NCBI GenBank assembly: GCA_026984275.1
Contig: JALSSM010000228.1
Span: 1 to 12,671, forward strand
DNA: 12,671 nucleotides
From: Gammaproteobacteria bacterium
GTDB taxonomy: Bacteria > Pseudomonadota > Gammaproteobacteria > CAJXQU01
Direction: 5' to 3'
The notes below the pieces were generated by a model that saw only the letters and a list, made by a program, of their open reading frames with translations, did no database searches and had not been told where the DNA came from. Of the stretch, positions 1-6,026 are shown piece by piece (the first letter of the stretch is position 1; the number at the start of each line of letters is the position of its first letter). The translations under genes were made by a program, and so were the position numbers.

Positions 1-63
1 TTTGATAATCGCATTGTTGTTTACGGTCGTGAATTGTCGAACGGCGAATTCTACAACAAATGA
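1..63 (+). CDS. 3' end of an unidentified protein (partial)
   Basis: From base 1 the first frame is open for 20 codons and ends in TGA at 61-63. The visible tail ends in NGEFYNK. It contains no domain I recognise and is too short to assign. It would run convergently towards the DUF4124 gene, whose stop lies 15 bases further on, which is a normal arrangement for two gene ends. A 20-codon open frame is weak evidence, so this could be chance. Confidence 0.35.
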   Translation, partial: FDNRIVVYGRELSNGEFYNK

Positions 64-77
64 TAGTGAAGATGCGA

Positions 78-557
78 TCAACGACAATGGTCGGCAAGTT
101 TTTCTTCGTTTTCTTTGATTCTTTCCTGGCGTTGCTCTTCGGTCAGACGAGTACGGTTGCCCTGATCATCCGTTTCAAATACCCGGGTTGCGATTGTTAT
201 TTGTTCGAGATTATCCCTGAGACTTTGACAATACTCTTCCATTTCTTTTTCAGTTCGCTGCTTGTCCTTTTGTTTCTGCTGCTCGGTTTTCTTTTGATCG
301 GCAGCAAGCCTGGCTCTTTTTTTATCTTCATTGAGCTTATCGATTGCGGATTGATCAGCATTTCCACCTTTAATTTTTATCTGTTGGCTTTTACATTCTT
401 CAGATGGAGATTGTGTATATTCGATGTTTCCATCAGGCATAACACATTTGAAGATACCCCTGGCAACAGAAGGTGTCGTTACTAACGTGGAAATGAACAG
501 GGTTAGCAATAGCATTGGGAGGGCTATTCCAGCTTTTGGAGAATTGTCAGTTTTCAT
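78..557 (-). CDS. Secreted DUF4124-domain protein
   Basis: The 159-residue protein starts MKTDNSPKAG and then has a hydrophobic segment (about residues 11-29) that looks like a signal peptide ending near VARG, so it is probably periplasmic. Residues 33-62 (GIFKCVMPDGNIEYTQSP, then a second Cys at 55) match the DUF4124 pattern of a short beta domain with two cysteines. A Lys/Gln/Glu-rich, probably coiled-coil middle follows (about 72-108), then a C-terminal block with Cys110 and Cys158. The frame is open upstream to a Met at 617, but that start puts 20 extra residues before the signal peptide and falls inside the candidate promoter, so I prefer the Met at 557. No strong Shine-Dalgarno precedes it. 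It is divergent from ilvI. DUF4124 proteins are common in gammaproteobacteria and their function is unknown. Confidence 0.85.
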   Translation of the reverse strand: MKTDNSPKAGIALPMLLLTLFISTLVTTPSVARGIFKCVMPDGNIEYTQSPSEECKSQQIKIKGGNADQSAIDKLNEDKKRARLAADQKKTEQQKQKDKQRTEKEMEEYCQSLRDNLEQITIATRVFETDDQGNRTRLTEEQRQERIKENEEKLADHCR

Positions 558-587
558 GAGATCAGCATCCAAATTATTTAACGACAA

Positions 588-617
588 ATATTGACCTGAA
601 GGATAAATTTCAGTCAA
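588..617 (-). promoter_or_regulatory. Candidate promoter of the DUF4124 gene
   Basis: On the - strand TTGACT (617-612) is followed after 18 bases by CAATAT (593-588). The -35 is good and the -10 is weak. Transcription would start near 581, about 24 bases before the ATG at 557, which supports that start over the one at 617. It overlaps the candidate + strand promoter. Confidence 0.3.
591..617. repeat. Inverted repeat covering both candidate -35 boxes
   Basis: TTGACCTGAA (591-600) and TTCAGTCAA (609-617) are inverted copies apart from one extra C in the left arm. The arms coincide with the -35 elements of the two divergent candidate promoters. This placement suits an operator or simply two promoters sharing similar -35 boxes. 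Confidence 0.5.
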
Positions 618-620
618 AAT
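591..620 (+). promoter_or_regulatory. Candidate promoter of the ilv genes
   Basis: TTGACC (591-596) and CAAAAT (615-620) are separated by 18 bases, matching the sigma-70 consensus at 5/6 and 4/6 positions. Transcription would start near 627, so the hairpin at 625-657 would lie at the very 5' end of the ilv mRNA and leave a leader of about 160 bases. This is inferred by eye only. Confidence 0.35.
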
Positions 621-624
621 AGGC

Positions 625-657
625 GATTACCCCTGTGAAAGCATTCGCGGGGTGATC
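625..657 (+). promoter_or_regulatory. Stem-loop in the ilv leader
   Basis: GATTACCCC (625-633) pairs with GGGGTGATC (649-657), including one T-G pair. The stem continues with GTGAA (635-639) against TTCGC (644-648) across a single bulged T, closing an AGCA loop. That gives about 14 base pairs. No uninterrupted T run follows, so it is not a standard intrinsic terminator. Smaller inverted repeats follow at 684-697 (TTAAG/CTTAA), 710-721 (CCTGA/TCAGG) and 741-754 (CTGAC/GTCAG), so the whole leader is structured. Role unknown. Confidence 0.5.
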
Positions 658-772
658 TATTCGTTTATAAGTTTCTATCGTTTTTAAGAAAGCTTAAGCA
701 ATTATCGTTCCTGATTTCAGGGAAGCTGGTGGAACTGAATCTGACGGGAGTCAGGCAAAACTGGTGTATTTT

Positions 773-789
773 AAGGGTGAATTTAAGTG
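773..789 (+). promoter_or_regulatory. Ribosome binding site and GTG start of ilvI
   Basis: AAGGGTG (773-779) lies 7 bases before the GTG at 787. An in-frame TAA at 784-786 directly precedes it, so translation cannot start further upstream. The next residues (GEKLRGAEILLKAL) already match the conserved start of acetolactate synthase. Confidence 0.75.
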
Positions 790-2526
790 GGTGAAAAGTT
801 AAGAGGTGCGGAGATATTACTGAAGGCGCTGGCTGATGAGGGCGTTGAGTATGTCTTTGGCTATCCTGGTGGTGCAGTGCTGCATATTTATGATGCGATC
901 TTCAAGCAGGATACTGTTAAGCATATTCTTGTACGTCATGAGCAGGGAGCAACACACGCGGCGGATGGTTATGCACGCGCAACCGGCAAACCCGGTGTTG
1001 TTCTTGTCACCTCAGGTCCGGGTGCGACAAATTGCGTTACCGGTATTGCTACGGCTCACATGGATTCCATTCCAATGGTGGTTCTGACAGGTCAGGTACC
1101 CAGTCACCTGATCGGTAATGATGCTTTTCAGGAAGTTGATAATGTTGGTATCACACGTCCCTGTGTAAAACATAATTTCATGGTCGAAGATGTGAAAGAT
1201 CTGGCCATGACGATCAAAAAGGCGTTTCATGTCGCAACCACAGGGCGACCGGGTCCTGTTGTGGTTGATATACCCAAGGATATAACGGCGGATGTCGCAG
1301 AGTACTCTTATCCTGACAGTGTTGAAATGCGCTCTTATAAACCTGTGACAAAGGGGCATCCGGGACAAATCAGGCGCGCAGTAGAATTATTGATGTCAGC
1401 CAGAAAACCGATGATCTATTCTGGCGGTGGCGTGGTGATTGATAACGCTGCCGAGCAACTTATTGAGTTTACACGGTTGTTAGGTTATCCGATCACACAA
1501 ACTTTGATGGGACTTGGTGCCTATCCAGCCAGCGATCCCCAAAACCTGCAAATGTTGGGTATGCATGGAACCTATGAAGCCAATATGGGCATGCATCAGT
1601 GTGATGTGTTGATCGCGATTGGTGTACGTTTTGATGACCGTGTGACGGGAAATCTTGAACAGTTTTGTCCCAATGCAAAGATCATTCATATCGATATCGA
1701 TCCGGCTTCTATCTCCAAAAATGTCGCGGTAGATATTCCTATTGTTGGTAGTGTGAGCAATGTTCTCAGCGAAATGAACAAATTGATCCGTGCCAGTCAG
1801 TTTGATCCGATGGATATGGAAAAAGATGCCTGGTGGGAGCAGATCAATCAATGGCGAGCCATTGACTGTATGCAATATGATCGCAGCACTGATGTGATCA
1901 AACCACAATATGTTATCGAGGAATTAAGCCGATTGACGAATGGTGATGCATACATTACTTCTGATGTCGGCCAGCATCAGATGTGGGCAGCTCAATATTA
2001 TCAGTTCAATAAACCACGCCGTTGGATCAATTCCGGTGGTCTGGGAACAATGGGTTTTGGTGTACCAGCGGCAATGGGTGTTCAACTGGCCTATCCAGAT
2101 GAGACCGTTTGCTGTATCAGTGGTGAAGCATCGCTCGTGATGTGTATACAGGAGCTTTCAACCTGTCTCCAATATGGGCTACCGATCAAGATCATTAGCC
2201 TGAATAACCGTTATATGGGCATGGTGCGTCAGTGGCAGGAATTTTTCTATGATCGTCGCTACTCTCATTCTTACATGGATGCGTTGCCTGATTTCGTCGC
2301 ATTAGCCGAGTCTTTCGGTCATGTTGGCATGCGCGTTGAAAAAACAGCCGATGTCAGCGCAGCCCTGAAAGAAGCATTAGCGATGAAGGATCGTCTGGTT
2401 TTGATGGATATTGTGACGGATCAGACGGAGAATGTTTATCCTATGATTGCAGCGGGCAAAGGACATAACGAAATGGAACTCTCGCCAGTTTCAGGTGGGC
2501 CAGGCACTGACAGGGAGCTATCATAA
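787..2526 (+). CDS. ilvI: Acetolactate synthase, large (catalytic) subunit
   Basis: This cytoplasmic, thiamine-diphosphate and FAD enzyme condenses two pyruvates to acetolactate (valine/leucine branch) or pyruvate with 2-oxobutyrate (isoleucine branch). The 579 residues match the family length. The N-terminal TPP domain has GYPGGA (25-30) and the catalytic Glu52 in RHEQGATHAADGYAR. A central FAD-type domain follows, then the C-terminal TPP domain with QELSTCLQYGLP and NNRYMGMVRQWQEFFY. The cofactor motif reads GEAS (446-449) with the NN pair at 473-474; many relatives have GDG or GEG at the first three positions. Its stop TAA shares one base with the ilvN ATG, implying translational coupling and a matched subunit ratio. 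The QWQEFFY region and the adjacent small subunit point to the biosynthetic IlvI/IlvB type rather than a catabolic AlsS. It is first in the ilvI-ilvN-ilvC cluster. Confidence 0.97.
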   Translation: MGEKLRGAEILLKALADEGVEYVFGYPGGAVLHIYDAIFKQDTVKHILVRHEQGATHAADGYARATGKPGVVLVTSGPGATNCVTGIATAHMDSIPMVVLTGQVPSHLIGNDAFQEVDNVGITRPCVKHNFMVEDVKDLAMTIKKAFHVATTGRPGPVVVDIPKDITADVAEYSYPDSVEMRSYKPVTKGHPGQIRRAVELLMSARKPMIYSGGGVVIDNAAEQLIEFTRLLGYPITQTLMGLGAYPASDPQNLQMLGMHGTYEANMGMHQCDVLIAIGVRFDDRVTGNLEQFCPNAKIIHIDIDPASISKNVAVDIPIVGSVSNVLSEMNKLIRASQFDPMDMEKDAWWEQINQWRAIDCMQYDRSTDVIKPQYVIEELSRLTNGDAYITSDVGQHQMWAAQYYQFNKPRRWINSGGLGTMGFGVPAAMGVQLAYPDETVCCISGEASLVMCIQELSTCLQYGLPIKIISLNNRYMGMVRQWQEFFYDRRYSHSYMDALPDFVALAESFGHVGMRVEKTADVSAALKEALAMKDRLVLMDIVTDQTENVYPMIAAGKGHNEMELSPVSGGPGTDRELS

Positions 2527-3017
2527 TGCGACACATCATTTCTATTCTGCTGGAAAACGAAGCAGGTGCATTATCACGTGTGGCCGGATTATTCTCGGCC
2601 CGAGCTTATAATATCGAATCGTTAACGGTTGCCCCGACAGAAGATCCAACCATGTCACGTATGACACTGGTAACAAATGGATCTGATGCAACGATAGAAC
2701 AGATCCAGAAACAGCTGAACAAGCTGGTTGATGTGATCAAGCTGACTGACCTGAACGAAGTTCGCCATATTGAACGGGAGTTGATGCTGGTTAAAACCAA
2801 AGCGGCGGGTGACTTCCGTGAAGAGGTCAAAAGACTGGTAGAAATTTTCCGGGGTCGGATCATCGATGTTACTGATGCAACATACACGATAGAACTGACA
2901 GGCTCTGGTAAAAAACTCGATGCCTTGCTGGAAGCGCTGGATGAAAAAGCCATTATTGAAGTTGTGCGTACAGGCATCACTGGAATTGCCCGTGGTGAAA
3001 ACGCTCTTCACCTATAA
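2526..3017 (+). CDS. ilvN: Acetolactate synthase, small (regulatory) subunit
   Basis: This regulatory partner of the upstream catalytic subunit raises its activity and confers valine feedback inhibition. At 163 residues it has the usual length of IlvH/IlvN. The N-terminal ACT domain (about 1-77) shows the conserved stretch NEAGALSRVAGLFSARAYNI and then ESLTVAPTEDPTMSRMT, which forms the valine site in the family. The C-terminal small-subunit domain (about 84-158) contains ERELMLVKTKA, FRGRIIDV and ARGENALHL. The ATG overlaps the last base of the ilvI stop, so re-initiating ribosomes probably start it. ilvC begins 28 bases after its stop. The symbols ilvH and ilvN are both used for this protein. 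Confidence 0.96.
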   Translation: MRHIISILLENEAGALSRVAGLFSARAYNIESLTVAPTEDPTMSRMTLVTNGSDATIEQIQKQLNKLVDVIKLTDLNEVRHIERELMLVKTKAAGDFREEVKRLVEIFRGRIIDVTDATYTIELTGSGKKLDALLEALDEKAIIEVVRTGITGIARGENALHL

Positions 3018-3045
3018 TTATTAATTAAAAACTGCGAGAAAACGA

Positions 3046-4062
3046 ATGAAAGTTTATTACGATAAAGATGCGGATCTGTCTCTGATCCAGTCCAAAAAAG
3101 TAGCCATTATCGGTTATGGTTCACAGGGTCATGCCCATGCCAATAATCTCAAAGATTCTGGTGTCGATGTCGTTGTTGGGTTGCGTCCCGGCTCAGGTTC
3201 AGCAGCCAAGGCTGATGCGGCAGGCCTGGCTAACAAGTCTATCGAAGATGCGGTTAAAGATTCCGATCTGATTATGATTCTGGCTCCTGACGAGCATCAG
3301 GCTGAATTGTATCGCACACAGATCGAGCCTAATTTGAAGCAAGGCGCAACACTGGCTTTTGCCCATGGATTCAATATTCATTTTGAGCAAATCGAACCTC
3401 GAGAAGATCTTGATGTCGTGATGATTGCACCGAAAGGCCCCGGTCATCTTGTTCGATCGACTTATACACAAGGTGGTGGTGTGCCATCGTTGATCGCCGT
3501 TTTCCAGAATGCTTCCGGTCAGGCAAAAGAGCTGGCGTTGTCTTATGCTTCAGCTAATGGTGGTGGCCGTGCGGGTGTTATCGAGACAACATTCCAGGAA
3601 GAAACAGAAACTGATTTATTTGGTGAGCAGGCTGTTCTTTGTGGTGGTATTACGGCATTGATTCAGGCTGGTTTCGAAACATTGACCGAAGCAGGCTATG
3701 CTCCGGAAATGGCTTATTTTGAATGTCTTCATGAAACAAAACTGATCGTTGATCTCTTGTATGAAGGTGGAATAGCCAATATGCGTTATTCGATTTCAAA
3801 TACAGCTGAATACGGTGACATAACTCGTGGTCCACGGGTGATTACCGAAGAAACCAAGAAGGAAATGAAAAAGATCCTGACTGAAATACAGACGGGTGAA
3901 TTCGCTCGTGAGTTTATTGGAGAAAACATGACGGGTAATGCAACTCTCAAAGCAAAACGCAGAATTGCCAAGGCTCACCAGATAGAAGAAGTGGGCGGAA
4001 AACTGCGTTCTATGATGCCATGGATCCAGGCAAACAAAATCGTCGATAAGACGAAAAACTGA
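3046..4062 (+). CDS. ilvC: Ketol-acid reductoisomerase, class I
   Basis: This cytoplasmic enzyme performs the Mg-dependent alkyl shift and NADPH reduction of acetolactate, or acetohydroxybutyrate, to the dihydroxy acid. The 338 residues are typical of the short class I form. The Rossmann domain has GYGSQGHAHANNL (23-35) and the loop LRPGSGS (46-52), whose serines are those expected for NADPH preference. Catalytic elements are visible: APDEHQ (80-85), AHGFNIHF (106-113), Lys130 in APKGPGHLVR, and the Mg-binding acids in ETETDLFGEQAVLCGG (Asp190, Glu194). The C-terminal knotted domain is complete (SNTAEYGD, then ENMTGNATLKAKR). It shares the cluster with ilvI and ilvN. A strong hairpin follows its stop. 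Confidence 0.98.
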   Translation: MKVYYDKDADLSLIQSKKVAIIGYGSQGHAHANNLKDSGVDVVVGLRPGSGSAAKADAAGLANKSIEDAVKDSDLIMILAPDEHQAELYRTQIEPNLKQGATLAFAHGFNIHFEQIEPREDLDVVMIAPKGPGHLVRSTYTQGGGVPSLIAVFQNASGQAKELALSYASANGGGRAGVIETTFQEETETDLFGEQAVLCGGITALIQAGFETLTEAGYAPEMAYFECLHETKLIVDLLYEGGIANMRYSISNTAEYGDITRGPRVITEETKKEMKKILTEIQTGEFAREFIGENMTGNATLKAKRRIAKAHQIEEVGGKLRSMMPWIQANKIVDKTKN

Positions 4063-4076
4063 TTATTTTCTGTCAA

Positions 4077-4131
4077 ACCGGGCTTCTTTTAATAAGTGGC
4101 CCGGTATCTCAACTGATCGTTTCCTGATCAG
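4077..4131 (+). terminator. Two hairpins after ilvC, possible transcript end
   Basis: ACCGGGC (4077-4083) pairs perfectly with GCCCGGT (4099-4105), and CTT/AAG in the loop can extend the stem. A second hairpin is CTGATC (4113-4118) with GATCAG (4126-4131). Neither is followed by a clear T run. They could slow or end transcription with help, or protect the ilv mRNA 3' end, rather than act as a classical intrinsic terminator. Confidence 0.4.
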
Positions 4132-4157
4132 AAATTGTAAATCTCTTATTCGGTCAC

Positions 4158-4186
4158 TTGATAAAAATGCTGCATTGCGGAATTAT
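4158..4186 (+). promoter_or_regulatory. Candidate promoter for the decarboxylase-like gene and pssA
   Basis: TTGATA (4158-4163), exactly 17 bases, then AATTAT (4181-4186): 5/6 and 4/6 matches to the sigma-70 consensus. Transcription would start near 4193, 25 bases before the ATG at 4218. Together with the hairpins just upstream, this suggests the lipid genes can be transcribed separately from ilvINC. Confidence 0.45.
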
Positions 4187-4217
4187 GTCAGTTCTATGAC
4201 AAAAGGTTGTTTCGTAA

Positions 4218-4889
4218 ATGCCAAGTAATCGATACCCAATTATTGCTAAGGAAGGCTGGTTAATTCTTTTGATTGTAGCCTTGCTTGGTTTATATCTTTT
4301 GTACAAATTCATGCCATCTTACTCCATGCCAGTATGGCTAATCCTTCTGGGTCTGCTTTATCTTCTTCGTGATCCAAAAAGAATCATTCCTTCTTCTCCA
4401 TTAGCTGTTGTCAGCCCTGTGGATGGGGTTGTTGAGAGTGTTTCCAGACAAAAAGATCACTGGATTGGCAGAGAAGCGATCCGAATCAGAATACGAATGA
4501 ATGTCAATAATACTTACACCATCCGTAGTCCGATTGAAGGAAAGGTGGTCAGAAACTGGTCCTCCGAACCAGCAACACTGGGAAGTAAAGATGTTATTCA
4601 CCGTCATGCTCTGTGGATACAGTCTGATGAGGACGACGATATTCTGACCGTTATATACATCGGTAAAATGGCATCTCGTTTAAGATGTTACGCTTATCCC
4701 GGTGAACGTATTGGTCAGGGGCAGCGTTGTGGATACTATTTCCTGGGTGGTGTTGTCGAAGTCTATTTGCCTGTGGACTCAAAGATAAAAGTCGCTGAAG
4801 GTGATCAGGTATTGTCTGGATCAAGTGTACTGGGTCAATTAGTTCATCAGAGAACACCATTGTCTGGTGCAATCCCTCATCCTGGCTAA
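4218..4889 (+). CDS. Phosphatidylserine decarboxylase-like protein, catalytic residues missing
   Basis: The 223-residue membrane protein has the layout of the short phosphatidylserine decarboxylase family. Two hydrophobic segments (about 14-32 and 37-50) come first, then RDPKRIIP (51-58), VVSPVDG (64-70) with Asp69 kept, and the core RSPIEGKVV (103-111). The C-terminal GQGQRCGYYFLGGVVEVYLP (166-185) aligns with the family segment containing FGSRVDVYLP. In active members the Gly-Ser bond there is cut and the Ser becomes the pyruvoyl group. Here it is Gly177-Gly178. The His of the NVHVNRxP motif is replaced by Tyr100. The frame is intact, so this is more likely a non-decarboxylating relative than decay. 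pssA follows after 85 bases. An in-frame TAA at 4215-4217 fixes the start; AAAAGG at 4201-4206 is a weak ribosome site. Family membership is confident; function is not. Confidence 0.85.
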   Translation: MPSNRYPIIAKEGWLILLIVALLGLYLLYKFMPSYSMPVWLILLGLLYLLRDPKRIIPSSPLAVVSPVDGVVESVSRQKDHWIGREAIRIRIRMNVNNTYTIRSPIEGKVVRNWSSEPATLGSKDVIHRHALWIQSDEDDDILTVIYIGKMASRLRCYAYPGERIGQGQRCGYYFLGGVVEVYLPVDSKIKVAEGDQVLSGSSVLGQLVHQRTPLSGAIPHPG

Positions 4890-4974
4890 TAAACCAGAAT
4901 AAACCACGGGCGATCCATTTTCTGTTGCTCCGTAGTAGAATGTCAGGTTCTCATTTAGATTCCTGGAAAGCAAT

Positions 4975-5727
4975 ATGCCCAAAAATCGCCTGAATCCACG
5001 ACGGGGAATTTATCTCCTTCCTAACTTGTTCACAACGGCTGCACTGTTTTCTGGTTTTTATGCAATTGTCGCGGCAATGAATGATCGATTTGAACCGGCT
5101 GCGATCGCCATTTTTTGTGCCATGATACTGGATGGGATGGATGGCCGTGTTGCACGTATGACCAACACCCAGAGTGATTTCGGTGCAGAATACGACAGCC
5201 TTTCAGACATGATCTCTTTCGGCCTGGCCCCCGGACTGGTTATCTATCAATGGGCACTGATCGGGCTTGGACGAGTTGGCTGGGTTGTTGCCTTTGTCTA
5301 TACCGTTACCGCTGCCTTACGTCTTGCCCGTTTTAATACGCAGGTGGAAACGGCCGATAAAAATTATTTTCAGGGTTTGCCCAGCCCATCGGCTGCCGGA
5401 ATTGTTGTTGGCCTGGTCTGGATCGGCGCAGAATATCAACTGGAAGTCACCCGTAGTATAAGTGTGTTGGCACTGATCATCACATTATTTGCTGGTGCTT
5501 TGATGATCAGCAATATTCGTTATAACAGTTTTAAAAATGTTGATTTCAAAGGCAAGGTACCCTTTATTCATATTATTGCTGTTGTCATGGTTTTCGTTCT
5601 TATTGCTCTGGAACCGCCCTCAGTCCTGTTTGCTATTTTTGCCTCATACGCATTGTCAGGTCCCATGATCACTCTGTTTCAGTTGAAAAAACATCGGGCA
5701 CGACATTCAAGTTCTGATCAGGATTAG
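4975..5727 (+). CDS. pssA: CDP-diacylglycerol--serine O-phosphatidyltransferase
   Basis: This integral membrane enzyme makes phosphatidylserine from CDP-diacylglycerol and serine, the precursor of phosphatidylethanolamine. The 250-residue protein carries the complete CDP-alcohol phosphotransferase signature D-G-x2-A-R-x8-G-x3-D-x3-D: Asp56, Gly57, Ala60, Arg61, Gly70, Asp74, Asp78. The start NPRRGIYLLPNLFTT and SFGLAPGLVIYQWAL are typical of the multi-span (type II) PssA. Several hydrophobic stretches follow up to about residue 235, then a basic tail (KKHRARHSS). GGAAAG-like purines (GGAAAG, 4965-4970) sit close to the ATG at 4975. Its position beside a decarboxylase-like gene mirrors pssA-psd pairs elsewhere, but the partner here lacks catalytic residues, so a true Psd should be encoded elsewhere. 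Confidence 0.96.
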   Translation: MPKNRLNPRRGIYLLPNLFTTAALFSGFYAIVAAMNDRFEPAAIAIFCAMILDGMDGRVARMTNTQSDFGAEYDSLSDMISFGLAPGLVIYQWALIGLGRVGWVVAFVYTVTAALRLARFNTQVETADKNYFQGLPSPSAAGIVVGLVWIGAEYQLEVTRSISVLALIITLFAGALMISNIRYNSFKNVDFKGKVPFIHIIAVVMVFVLIALEPPSVLFAIFASYALSGPMITLFQLKKHRARHSSSDQD

Positions 5728-5747
5728 CCGATTATGATTAATTGTGG

Positions 5748-5777
5748 TTGAAAAGATCGACGGTTTCAGGTTATTTT
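5748..5777 (+). promoter_or_regulatory. Candidate promoter of the leuA leader transcript
   Basis: TTGAAA (5748-5753), 18 bases, then TATTTT (5772-5777): roughly 5/6 and 4/6 consensus matches. Transcription would begin near 5784, giving about 48 bases before the leader-peptide ATG at 5832 or a nearly leaderless start at the ATG at 5787. Found by eye; moderate to low certainty. Confidence 0.35.
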
Positions 5778-5792
5778 AAGCACGTTATGACG

Positions 5793-5856
5793 ACAACAGC
5801 ACAACAAATACCTATCCAAAAGCTGCGTATCATGCGTAAGCCGTTGTTGTGCCTGT
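5793..5856 (+). promoter_or_regulatory. Possible 5' leader hairpin enclosing the leader-peptide start
   Basis: CAGCACAACA (about 5797-5806) can pair with TGTTGTGCCTG in the leader-peptide codons (about 5845-5855) with one bulged C. It would cover the ATG at 5832 and the first Leu codons. It may modulate leader translation; this is a by-eye pairing with no energy estimate. Confidence 0.3.
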
Positions 5857-5888
5857 TTGCTCTTCTCCTGCTGCCCTTTGCGGGCTAA
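5832..5888 (+). CDS. leuL: Leucine-rich leader peptide upstream of leuA
   Basis: The 18-codon frame encodes MRKPLLCLFALLLLPFAG and ends in TAA (5886-5888), 177 bases before leuA. Seven of its 18 residues are Leu, including four in a row (CTT CTC CTG CTG, 5862-5873). This is the hallmark of leader peptides whose translation senses charged leucyl-tRNA; the enterobacterial LeuL also has four adjacent Leu codons. The frame is open upstream to another ATG at 5787, giving a 33-residue version. Neither start has a clear Shine-Dalgarno, so initiation is unresolved. The Leu-codon run CTCCTGCTGC is perfectly complementary to the leuA ribosome binding site. An alternative reading is an isolated signal-peptide-like fragment, but the position before leuA argues for a leader. 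Confidence 0.65.
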   Translation: MRKPLLCLFALLLLPFAG

Positions 5889-5909
5889 CTACGATTCTCA
5901 CCTGGCGAG

Positions 5910-5959
5910 GAAAAACGCGATCAAAACAAGAAAAACAAAAATCACATTTTTTGTTTTTC
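5910..5959 (+). promoter_or_regulatory. A/T-rich hairpin with an alternative partner
   Basis: GAAAAACAAAAA (5930-5941) and TTTTTGTTTTTC (5948-5959) form a perfect 12-bp stem with loop TCACAT. The 3' arm end GTTTTTC (5953-5959) could instead pair with GAAAAAC at 5910-5916, so two mutually exclusive folds exist. The stem is A/T-rich and has no separate T tail, so it is not a standard intrinsic terminator. Confidence 0.45.
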
Positions 5960-5961
5960 GT

Positions 5962-5994
5962 GCTCTGAGAATTCATGGATGAGTTATTCAGAGC
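5962..5994 (+). promoter_or_regulatory. Hairpin between leader peptide and leuA
   Basis: GCTCTGA (5962-5968) pairs perfectly with TCAGAGC (5988-5994) around a 19-base loop. TTCCC follows, not a T run. Stacked next to the A/T-rich stem, it would shorten the path between the leader's Leu codons and the leuA ribosome binding site. Confidence 0.4.
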
Positions 5995-6026
5995 TTCCCA
6001 AGATAATGAAGAATAGGAACAATAAG

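Noticed and set aside
60..485. Long + strand open frame with many Phe/Leu residues
   Set aside because: It is antisense to the DUF4124 gene; its hydrophobic look comes from the complement of Lys/Gln/Glu codons, and it has no ribosome site.
558..617. Longer start of the DUF4124 protein at 617
   Set aside because: It would place 20 residues before the signal peptide and start within the candidate -35 box.
729..794. GTG-started 21-codon frame overlapping the ilvI start as an ilv leader peptide
   Set aside because: It has several Leu, Val and Ile codons and a GGGA-like site, but no run of control codons and its stop overlaps ilvI; not distinguishable from chance.
4815..4830. Gly201-Ser202 in SGSSVLG as an alternative decarboxylase cleavage site
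   Set aside because: It lies about 24 residues after the position that aligns with the family Gly-Ser, past the conserved VYLP strand, and would leave only a tiny alpha chain.
5930..5959. Intrinsic terminator before leuA
   Set aside because: The stem is almost all A-T pairs and the T residues lie within the 3' arm instead of trailing it, so it does not fit a standard terminator.
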